Source: JANLQX01 sp043775075
GTDB taxonomy: Bacteria; Actinomycetota; Acidimicrobiia; Acidimicrobiales; JANYDT01
Assembly (NCBI GenBank): GCA_043775075.1
Contig: JAYVSS010000419.1
Coordinates: 1 to 13,458, forward strand
Direction: 5' to 3'
DNA length: 13,458 bases
Shown here piece after piece: positions 6,601 through 12,698 of the stretch; position 1 is the first letter of the stretch, and every line of letters begins with the position of its first letter. The translations under genes were made by a program, and so were the position numbers. The notes under the pieces are model-generated. The model was not told the DNA's origin and made no database searches. It saw nothing but the letters and a program-made list of their open reading frames with translations.

Positions 6601-8138
6601 TGGTCCTCCGCCGACGTCTCGCGTTGCTTGGGGGCGGCATCGTGATCGTGCTCCTGGCGTTCGCTGCCGCCGCGGCATCAATGTCCGCCGGTCGAGAACG
6701 AGCGTCGAAGTCCGAGGTCGCAGTGAGCGTGGCGGTTGAACAGACTCTGCAGCTAGCCGGCGCCTACAAAGACATGGAAACCGGACAGCGCGGCTTCATT
6801 ATCGGCGGGAGCGAAGCCTTCCTCGACCCTTACCGAACGGGCGAGAAGAACATTGATCGCCTGCAGACCTCGCTGCTCGCCAACATTCGCCAGACATCGC
6901 CAGCATCGGTTGCGCAACTTGAAGCGGCGATTGCCAACGGCCGCGCATGGCGAGCACGGGCGGCGGAGGAGATCTTGGTCCGTCGGACGAGGGGAAAAGC
7001 GGCAGCCGAGAGTCTGATCGGCGGACAGGTTGGCAAAACGAAGTTTGATCAGGTTCGAGTATCGCTGGCGTCGATGACGACGCGACTGAACCAACGGTTG
7101 ACCGTCGAACGAGCTACCCATGAGCGGCGGGCTCGACAACTCTCCACGCTTATCTTCGCCATGCCCATCGCCGTCATCGTCTTTCTTTTCGTCTGCGCCG
7201 CGCTCCTCAACCGCTGGGTGCTTGCTCCGGTAAAGGCGATGGTGCTGGCCGTCAGCGAGGTTTCTCATGGGGACCTATCAACGGAAGTACCCCACGATGG
7301 GGCTCGCGATATCGCCGAACTCGGCCAGCGCGTGGATGCCATGCGTCTCACCATCGTCGGAAGATTGCAGGAGGCAGCCGACGCCCGCGAGGTCGCCAAT
7401 CGGGCTCGCGAAGCAATCGAGCAAAACACCATCCTGGCGTTACAACTGCGAGCCGAATTGGCCAGCGAACTCGGCGTCATGCCCACGGGTTGGACTGCCG
7501 CCGCCGACCTGCTGCCGGCCGAAGGATGGGTGGCGGGCGACTGCTACGACGTGACGCTGGTATCGCCCCATGTGATGGGACTCATCGTCATCGACATCGC
7601 TGGTCATGGCGCCGCCCAGGCGATCATGGCGTTGAAGGCCAAAGAGATCCTGCGCGCCGCATTGCGCGTTCCTCTCCCCCCGGGTGACGCGCTGGCGCTG
7701 TTGGCCGAGCAGGTCAGCGACATGGCCCCGTCGTTTCTCACGGCGTTCGTGGCGCTCATCGATACGGTCAGCGGCCGATGCCAGTACGCCAATGCTGGCC
7801 ATCCCCCTCCCCTGCTTGCCCATCACAAGGGGGACCTGGTGGAGTTACCGCTCACCGGTCCGCTCCTCGGCGCCTTCACCGCGACATGGCGGACCGAAGA
7901 GGTCCACATTCCACCGGGGGGAAAGCTCGCGGTCTACACCGACGGGCTCAATGAAGCGCGTAATTCTGCCGACGAATTCTATGGAATGGAACGTCTCGCG
8001 GCCCTCGTGATTGATCTGCCCTGCGAAGAGGCCGGGCCGGTTATTAAGGCCTGTTTCGATGATCTGCACCACTTCAGTCCGGCCAGACTCGTTGACGACG
8101 TGACTATGGTCCTAATCTGTCGGGCGTGTCCGGAATGA
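6600..8138 (+). CDS. Membrane-bound CHASE3-HAMP-PP2C serine phosphatase (RsbU-like)
   Basis: A 512-residue membrane sensor that probably dephosphorylates STAS proteins in response to an external or envelope signal. TM1 is at about 8-27. The extracytoplasmic CHASE3 domain covers about 35-180, with the signature METGQRGFIIGGSEAFLDPY at 59-78. TM2 is at 182-204, HAMP at about 204-250, a coiled linker at 250-290 and the PP2C domain at 295-510. Acidic metal motifs are retained with variations: VAGDCYD, VIDIAGHG, VYTDGLNEA and VDDVTMV. The start is GTG 6600, with GGGGA 7 nt upstream. The gene follows a SigB/SigF-type promoter and its stop overlaps the next start (ATGA), so it is cotranscribed and translationally coupled with the anti-sigma kinase. 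The ligand of CHASE3 is unknown. The domain calls are firm. Confidence 0.92.
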   Translation: MVLRRRLALLGGGIVIVLLAFAAAAASMSAGRERASKSEVAVSVAVEQTLQLAGAYKDMETGQRGFIIGGSEAFLDPYRTGEKNIDRLQTSLLANIRQTSPASVAQLEAAIANGRAWRARAAEEILVRRTRGKAAAESLIGGQVGKTKFDQVRVSLASMTTRLNQRLTVERATHERRARQLSTLIFAMPIAVIVFLFVCAALLNRWVLAPVKAMVLAVSEVSHGDLSTEVPHDGARDIAELGQRVDAMRLTIVGRLQEAADAREVANRAREAIEQNTILALQLRAELASELGVMPTGWTAAADLLPAEGWVAGDCYDVTLVSPHVMGLIVIDIAGHGAAQAIMALKAKEILRAALRVPLPPGDALALLAEQVSDMAPSFLTAFVALIDTVSGRCQYANAGHPPPLLAHHKGDLVELPLTGPLLGAFTATWRTEEVHIPPGGKLAVYTDGLNEARNSADEFYGMERLAALVIDLPCEEAGPVIKACFDDLHHFSPARLVDDVTMVLICRACPE

Positions 8139-8575
8139 GCACCATGCCGGAGTCCGCCATGGGGCCTAAACGCCCAACAGATTTGAACGTCACGTTCGCC
8201 GCCGACATCACCCTTGCTTCCGACCTACGGGCCCTTCTACGGACCTGGTGCGCCAACCACACGATCTCGGACGATGAGGCCGGGGATGCACTTTTGGTGA
8301 GTACCGAACTCTTCACCAACGCCGTGAACGCCGCCAACCCCGGATCATCTGTCGTCGTGTCGGTCGGTTTGAGGAGCGATGCGATGATCCTCTCCATGTC
8401 GAACATGGGCCAGCCGTTCGAGCTTGCGTCGCTGCCTGCGCCATCGATCGATCGGCCCGGCGGCCGGGGTCTGATGATCACTCAAGCGGTCGGGACGGTG
8501 AGCGTGTCGCACCGCATGGGAACGACAACGGTTTCTGCCGCCCTACCTATCCGAGCAGACCAGCGAGCACGTTGA
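8135..8575 (+). CDS. Anti-sigma factor serine kinase, RsbW-like HATPase (intact N-box)
   Basis: A 146-residue GHKL-fold protein expected to phosphorylate STAS antagonists and to bind a sigma factor. The N-box ALLVSTELFTNAVNAA keeps both Glu58 and Asn62. The G1-like segment is SNMGQPF, with Asn90 where Asp is usual. The G2 box is GGRGL at 109-113. ATG 8135 is chosen over GTG 8126 because it forms the ATGA overlap with the phosphatase stop, a classic coupling arrangement. There is no sigma gene beside it, so its sigma partner is likely the one about 5 kb away. It differs from the anti-sigma gene next to the sigma factor, which lacks the N-box Asn. Its 3' end overlaps the convergent DUF1345 gene by 29 nt. 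Confidence 0.87.
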   Translation: MSTMPESAMGPKRPTDLNVTFAADITLASDLRALLRTWCANHTISDDEAGDALLVSTELFTNAVNAANPGSSVVVSVGLRSDAMILSMSNMGQPFELASLPAPSIDRPGGRGLMITQAVGTVSVSHRMGTTTVSAALPIRADQRAR

Positions 8576-9203
8576 TGGTCAGGCCAAGAATAATCGTGCC
8601 AAAGAGGTAGGAAAGGGCGGCGTGACGCAGCAGTAGCCACCGCATGGATCGATCGGTGAATGCCGTGTCGGAAACTTGAAATGTCATACCGACGGTGAAG
8701 GCCACATAGGCAAAATCACGAAAGCTCGGCTCGCCGGCAGGGCCAAAATCGATTCCCCCACCGGTGTCGTAATACTGATGGGCGTAGTGGAGCACGAACA
8801 TGGTGTGCACCGCGATCCACGCCGAGATCACTGCGAGTACGGACAATCCGGTGAGTACGGCACCAATCGTTCCGCTCAGCTCTCGTGCCTTAAGTACACC
8901 TATTATCACGCCGCCAAGGCTGGCAACACACCCGCCCACCACAACCGCCCTCGACGCATTACGGCTGTCGTCCTGGCGCATTGCCATCGATCGGGTTTGT
9001 TCCGGGGTCAGCCTCCCGATCGAAAACCAGATGCTGCCGATCAGGAGGAGCGAGCCCAGATCCCAGCCCACCACCGCAGCGAACTGCCACGGCTGCTGGC
9101 TCGCCGCCGTAACCGCGGCGGCGAGCCCGACCAAACCAGTAAAGATGACCCGACGGCGCTCGCTCGGTCCACCCTTCAGAGGCGTTCCTAGGGTCTCGGT
9201 CAC
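8547..9203 (-). CDS. DUF1345 family integral membrane protein
   Basis: A 218-residue multipass membrane protein of unknown function. Hydrophobic segments lie at about 19-36, 41-62, 86-104, 112-139, 162-178 and 197-217. The family signature is FRDFAYVAFTVGMTFQVSDT at 161-180. The start is GTG 9203; I see no ribosome-binding site, but TACGTT lies 6 nt upstream (9215-9210), which suggests a leaderless mRNA. The gene lies 60 nt downstream of the secreted repeat protein on the same strand, so read-through from its stress promoter is possible. The 3' end overlaps the anti-sigma kinase by 29 nt on the opposite strand. A role in envelope or stress physiology is only guilt by association. Confidence 0.85.
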   Translation of the reverse strand: MTETLGTPLKGGPSERRRVIFTGLVGLAAAVTAASQQPWQFAAVVGWDLGSLLLIGSIWFSIGRLTPEQTRSMAMRQDDSRNASRAVVVGGCVASLGGVIIGVLKARELSGTIGAVLTGLSVLAVISAWIAVHTMFVLHYAHQYYDTGGGIDFGPAGEPSFRDFAYVAFTVGMTFQVSDTAFTDRSMRWLLLRHAALSYLFGTIILGLTINVLAGLLG

Positions 9204-9215
9204 CGTCGTAACGTA
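9201..9215 (-). promoter_or_regulatory. Candidate -10 element before the DUF1345 gene
   Basis: On the minus strand TACGTT (9215-9210) is followed by 6 nt and then GTG 9203-9201. This is the same box-to-start spacing as for the first STAS gene. No -35 of any known class was evident. Confidence 0.35.
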
Positions 9216-9263
9216 CTTCGACTTACCTGATGCGTGCCCTTCGGCCTCGACCAGGCTGGGCGA

Positions 9264-10634
9264 CTAGACCGCAGGGGCCGTGACGACCAGTGTCACGGCG
9301 ATCGTCGCTTCCAAGGCACCGCTGCGAGCAACGATCTTGAGGGGATAGGTGCTCGCCACCGTGTCTGCGGTCGTCGAGATGGTGATCTTCACCCCGTTGG
9401 TGGCGGAGCTCACCGTAGCTGCCGCCGTGGCCGGAAGTCCGAGGACGGTGTAGTTGATCTCACTGGCAAAGCCGTTGGCCGGGACCACCGTTATGGCGTA
9501 GCTACCCGTGCTTGCTTTCGACACGTTCAGCGTCGTCGGCTCGGCGGAGATACCGAACCCGGGGACCGTTCGAGTGACGGTCAACGTGAGCACCGTGGTC
9601 CGAGCAAACGTGCCGCTGCGCCCAACGATCGAAATCGGGAAGGTACCTGCGGGAGTGTTCACGGTCGTGGACAGAACAAGGCGGGAAGTTTGCCCTTCGG
9701 TGGACACCGTTTGGAGGGCGACCCCGACCGGGACATTTAGGAGTTCGAGCACTACGTTCGGCACTCCGGCGTCTGTCGTCAGCGGAGTGACGATCACGTT
9801 CGTTGCCGCATTCGTTCCGGCGGCAACGGTGAGGGCCGTGGGCGAAACGCGGAAATTGAACGATCCGACACGACGGACGATCAGGCGGGTAGACACGGTG
9901 CGGGTAAGACCGCGGGCCGAACCGGTGATGACGATCAGGTACGTACCCGAAGGAGTCTGAACGGACGGGGTGACGTACAGATTGGTGTTGGCCTGCGTCG
10001 GCTCCGGGGCGAAGTTCGCCTCAACTCCGCCGGGAAGACCCTCCACTCGCATGGACACTGGTTCGACAAAGTTTCGCCGATCAACCCGAATGCCAAACGT
10101 GGCGGTTTCACCGGGCACAACGACACGACTCTGGGTGTCAGCGATCAGACCGAAATCGCCGACAACGGTGGACGTTGACGCCGTCGATGCCGACGTCGTC
10201 GTCGGGGCCGCCGTGACCGAAAGACGGAAGAGTGCCGTGGTTTGCAAGTTCCCCGCGCGTCCCCTCAGCACGTACACAGCCGAGCCTCCGATGGCCGTCG
10301 TGGAAGTGGTCATCTGCAACTCGTACGATGTCGCGGACACCGCCGTGATGGTTGCGGTCACTCCCGGCGGGACCTCAGGAACATCGAATGTTGGGAGCGC
10401 GCTCAGTTTCCCCTTCGTCGTCACGGCGAACGAGTACTTAGCGGTTTGGCCCGCTTGCACCGTCTGTGCGTCACCGAGGACACGAACGATGAGGGAAGGG
10501 GCAACTACTCTTCGCGTGACGCGACGCCGCTTGGCCGCGCCTGACGGCGTCGGAACCATCAGGGCCGCCAGCAGCGACGCAACGAGAATCGCCATGACTT
10601 GCTTCTTCGATCTACGGGCTGGATAAGTGTGCAT
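9264..10634 (-). CDS. Secreted protein with four Ig-like (BACON-like) repeats, function unknown
   Basis: A 456-residue exported protein. Residues 1-34 form a Sec signal peptide: basic RRSKK, a hydrophobic core from about 13 to 27, and a probable cleavage after GAA, followed by a KRRR stretch. Four tandem beta-rich modules of about 95 residues follow. They share lines such as VxAGxTAxYxF or VVPGETATF near the start, a mid-module 'glyP' turn (VPPGV, LPGGV, VPVGV, LPATA), and TPSGTY or TPAGTF near the end. A Thr/Ser-rich linker separates modules 1 and 2. There is no catalytic motif, LPXTG or C-terminal membrane anchor, so it is probably released or wall-associated. ATG 10634 is chosen over 10766 because an AAGGAG lies 10 nt upstream and the signal peptide begins there. 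It has its own SigB/SigF-type promoter just after the GH13 gene. Adhesion or a cell-surface structural role is a guess. Confidence 0.8.
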   Translation of the reverse strand: MHTYPARRSKKQVMAILVASLLAALMVPTPSGAAKRRRVTRRVVAPSLIVRVLGDAQTVQAGQTAKYSFAVTTKGKLSALPTFDVPEVPPGVTATITAVSATSYELQMTTSTTAIGGSAVYVLRGRAGNLQTTALFRLSVTAAPTTTSASTASTSTVVGDFGLIADTQSRVVVPGETATFGIRVDRRNFVEPVSMRVEGLPGGVEANFAPEPTQANTNLYVTPSVQTPSGTYLIVITGSARGLTRTVSTRLIVRRVGSFNFRVSPTALTVAAGTNAATNVIVTPLTTDAGVPNVVLELLNVPVGVALQTVSTEGQTSRLVLSTTVNTPAGTFPISIVGRSGTFARTTVLTLTVTRTVPGFGISAEPTTLNVSKASTGSYAITVVPANGFASEINYTVLGLPATAAATVSSATNGVKITISTTADTVASTYPLKIVARSGALEATIAVTLVVTAPAV

Positions 10635-10644
10635 GGGGAATCTG

Positions 10645-10650
10645 CTCCTT
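10645..10650 (-). promoter_or_regulatory. Ribosome binding site of the secreted repeat protein
   Basis: AAGGAG at 10650-10645 lies 10 nt before ATG 10634. It decides the start in favour of 10634 and has the same sequence and spacing as the site before the GH13 gene. Confidence 0.7.
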
Positions 10651-10678
10651 GGGTGCCGGGGATCGGCAATGATCACCA

Positions 10679-10704
10679 CTACCCGGCGTGGGCAGGATTC
10701 AAAC
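10679..10704 (-). promoter_or_regulatory. SigB/SigF-type promoter of the secreted repeat protein
   Basis: On the minus strand GTTTGA (10704-10699), a 14-nt spacer, and GGGTAG (10684-10679). The expected start is near 10671, giving a leader of about 37 nt. It lies between the GH13 stop (10724) and ATG 10634. Confidence 0.75.
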
Positions 10705-10710
10705 TCTCTC

Positions 10711-10722
10711 ACCGCAAGCGGT
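10711..10722 (-). terminator. Small hairpin after the GH13 stop, possible weak terminator
   Basis: The RNA would read ACCG-CUUG-CGGU, a 4-bp stem on a CUUG tetraloop, 1 nt after the GH13 stop. No U-tract follows, so termination is uncertain. Confidence 0.22.
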
Positions 10723-10723
10723 T

Positions 10724-12400
10724 TCATTTCCCAAATATCAGCGCTCCGTACGGACCCACGTTGCAACGACCCTCTTCGACAAGCACCACCTCGTTCTCGC
10801 CCAGATCTTCGCCAAAATAGGCATTCGACGAAAACAAACAGTCCCAGTGATTATCGACAATCGTTGCAAAGGGAACTCCCTCTTTTCGGCGATTTGTGAA
10901 GTTCAACACGACGATGGTGCTGGCATCAGGTCCCCCAAGGCCCCAGCGCCGAACCACGAGAATGCCCTCTACCGGTCGGTCCACAGAAACCTGGTCGCCC
11001 ATGAGACCCAACGTGCGCATATCTTTTCCGGAACGAAGGGCGATCAGGTCGCGCCACATGGAGACGGTCTGCGATCGTTCGTGCCGCCGCTCCCAACGCA
11101 ACGCGTTGCGATCATCGAACCAGTCTTCGTCACCCCATTCCTGGCCCTGAAAGATCATCGGAATACCGAGAGACGTCATCACCAACACCGCCCCCAGTGC
11201 GCTGCGTCGCATCGCCACGACGGAGTGGGGATCCGATTCATCGACCTCCGCTGGCACCCGAGTGCTTCCGTTCGCCACTTCGTCATGGCTTTCCGTATAG
11301 AGAACGCGGCGAAAGCCTTCGGGCGCAGTGATTGCCGCAGATACCTCATCAAGATTTCGATCTTCGTCGTTGAGAGCAATCAGCGCCCGTCGAACAGGGT
11401 GAACGAATCCGCCCGCCCATTGGGCATCAAACCCCAAACCACCTTCCGCCGTTGGAAGGGTCACGCGCGCATCGCTCTGGAGGTCCTCGGCGATCAGCAG
11501 GCGCCCGGGGAACTCGCGGTGCAACGTGTCGGTAAGTTCGCAGAGGAATGACCACCCGTCCTCGAGGTCCCCGTCTGGTCCGCCATGCCCGTGGACGTTG
11601 CGGATGTTGACAGTGGAATCAAGACGCAGACCATCTACCTGAAACTCGTTCAGCCACATACGGGCGTTGTCCAACAGGTACCCACGCACCTCGGCCCGCC
11701 CGTAGTCCGGCCGGGTCGCGCCCCATGGCGTCTCCGCCCGCCAGTCGTTGTAAAAATAGATCCCTCCACCATCGTCTTCACCCCAGCCGTCGAAACGCCA
11801 CAGATCAAGGTCGCTGGGCCCGAGGTGATTGAACACGACGTCAAGGATGACGGACAAACCCCTCACGTGGCACCCCTCCACGAACCGATGAAACGCCTGC
11901 GGGCCTCCGTAGCTCGACTCCACGGCGAACGGCAGTGCCGGGTTATATCCCCACGAAAGATCTCCGGCAAATTCAGCAACTGGCAACACTTCGACAGCGG
12001 TAACACCGAGATCAACGAGCGCATCAAGGTGTACCAAGACGCCATCAAAATCACCACCGAACGTTCCAAAATGAAGTTCATAGACGACCAATTCTTCGCG
12101 CCGTCGTACAACAAAAGAACGCGGCGGCGGCGTGGGCGGGTCACGGTACACACTGCACCCAACCGAGTTCGTAACCTCCTGTGCCCGGGGATCAATGCGA
12201 TCCCAGTGCTCATCACCCCGCCGAACGCGGAAGAGATATCGATCACCGTCGAACGCTTCAGCGTCCACTCTCCAGACGCCGTCGTCGCCACGAATCATCT
12301 CCGCGATGTCGCGGGCGGATTCGTTGGCGCTGTCTATGTCACCCGTGAGGACCAAGCCCACCGAATCTGCGTTCGGGGCCCATACGAAAAATTTCGACAT
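10724..12400 (-). CDS. GH13 alpha-amylase-family protein, 1,4-alpha-glucan branching enzyme-like
   Basis: A 558-residue cytosolic enzyme acting on alpha-1,4-glucans. An N-terminal CBM48/E-set-like domain (about 1-90, starting FFVWAPNADSVGLVL) precedes a GH13 barrel. Catalytic regions are visible: DVVFNH (186-191), GLRLDSTVNI with nucleophile Asp261, LIAEDLQ with acid/base Glu305, and TESHDEV with Asp373. LSWGYNP and a VYELHFGTFGG segment are shared with GlgB and with TreZ (malto-oligosyltrehalose trehalohydrolase). The size and the SHDEV motif favour a branching-enzyme-like subgroup; TreZ is the alternative, and neither can be proven without alignment. ATG 12400 has AAGGAG 10 nt upstream. A SigB/SigF-type promoter at 12493-12468 suggests stress-induced remodelling of glycogen or related glucans. 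It is divergent from the MDR oxidoreductase gene. Confidence 0.88.
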   Translation of the reverse strand: MSKFFVWAPNADSVGLVLTGDIDSANESARDIAEMIRGDDGVWRVDAEAFDGDRYLFRVRRGDEHWDRIDPRAQEVTNSVGCSVYRDPPTPPPRSFVVRRREELVVYELHFGTFGGDFDGVLVHLDALVDLGVTAVEVLPVAEFAGDLSWGYNPALPFAVESSYGGPQAFHRFVEGCHVRGLSVILDVVFNHLGPSDLDLWRFDGWGEDDGGGIYFYNDWRAETPWGATRPDYGRAEVRGYLLDNARMWLNEFQVDGLRLDSTVNIRNVHGHGGPDGDLEDGWSFLCELTDTLHREFPGRLLIAEDLQSDARVTLPTAEGGLGFDAQWAGGFVHPVRRALIALNDEDRNLDEVSAAITAPEGFRRVLYTESHDEVANGSTRVPAEVDESDPHSVVAMRRSALGAVLVMTSLGIPMIFQGQEWGDEDWFDDRNALRWERRHERSQTVSMWRDLIALRSGKDMRTLGLMGDQVSVDRPVEGILVVRRWGLGGPDASTIVVLNFTNRRKEGVPFATIVDNHWDCLFSSNAYFGEDLGENEVVLVEEGRCNVGPYGALIFGK

Positions 12401-12410
12401 AGCTGAATTG

Positions 12411-12416
12411 CTCCTT
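12411..12416 (-). promoter_or_regulatory. Ribosome binding site of the GH13 gene
   Basis: AAGGAG at 12416-12411 lies 10 nt before ATG 12400 and supports this start. Confidence 0.7.
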
Positions 12417-12467
12417 CGTCTTCATTGGCCCGTCGTGAAACGCGTCAGGCGATCGGGACCATCGGCA

Positions 12468-12493
12468 TTACCCAAAAATCATGTGGGGCAAAC
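12468..12493 (-). promoter_or_regulatory. SigB/SigF-type promoter of the GH13 gene
   Basis: On the minus strand GTTTGC (12493-12488), a 14-nt spacer, and GGGTAA (12473-12468). The expected start is near 12460, giving a leader of about 60 nt before ATG 12400. Confidence 0.72.
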
Positions 12494-12539
12494 GGCTATC
12501 GCGGAGGCGTGCGTGCTCCAAGAAGCTGGCGTTTGGCAG

Positions 12540-12565
12540 GTTTGAACGCCGTTCGTGAGGGGTAG
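12540..12565 (+). promoter_or_regulatory. SigB/SigF-type promoter of the MDR oxidoreductase gene
   Basis: GTTTGA (12540-12545), a 14-nt spacer, and GGGTAG (12560-12565). The expected start is near 12573, immediately before the first leader hairpin, giving a leader of about 125 nt. Confidence 0.75.
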
Positions 12566-12573
12566 TGCATCGC

Positions 12574-12590
12574 CGATCCCTTTGGGATCG
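12574..12590 (+). repeat. Inverted repeat 1 in the MDR leader
   Basis: CGATCCC-TTT-GGGATCG is a perfect 7-bp stem with a 3-nt loop. It starts at about the predicted transcription start, so it could be a 5'-end stabilising hairpin or an operator palindrome at +1. Confidence 0.6.
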
Positions 12591-12595
12591 ACCGC

Positions 12596-12656
12596 GTGCC
12601 TGCGTCGTGCTGCGCGGAGCGGGAAGGCTCTCCACGGATCAACGCGACGCAGGCAC
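12596..12656 (+). repeat. Long inverted repeat 2 in the MDR leader
   Basis: GTGCCTGCGTCG (12596-12607) and CGACGCAGGCAC (12645-12656) are perfect 12-nt complements, and the stem extends inward by a G-U and a G-C pair to 14 bp. The 33-nt interior holds a smaller stem, GAGC (12617-12620) with GCTC (12627-12630). No T-tract follows. It lies 42 nt before the MDR ATG and could be an RNA leader element or a DNA operator. Confidence 0.6.
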
Positions 12657-12698
12657 AGGCGCTGGATGCCCCGACCCACGAACGAACGGACGACCGCA

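Larger units (their letters stand above)
12401..12698. other. Divergent control region between the GH13 and MDR genes
   Basis: A gene-free stretch of 298 nt. It holds the AAGGAG ribosome site and stress-type promoter of the GH13 gene, a back-to-back stress-type promoter for the MDR gene, 46 nt between the two -35 boxes, and about 125 nt of MDR leader with two strong inverted repeats. Small frames crossing it look like chance. Confidence 0.7.

Noticed and set aside
9887..9907. GGGTAG and GGGTAA in the repeat-protein gene
   Set aside because: Neither has GTTT at the right distance, and both lie inside coding sequence on the opposite strand.
9264..10634. DNA tandem repeats in the secreted protein gene
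   Set aside because: The four modules resemble each other only at protein level; I see no repeated nucleotide unit.
10635..10766. N-terminal extension of the secreted repeat protein to 10766
   Set aside because: It would overlap the GH13 gene and bury the signal peptide; ATG 10634 has a good ribosome-binding site and follows a promoter.
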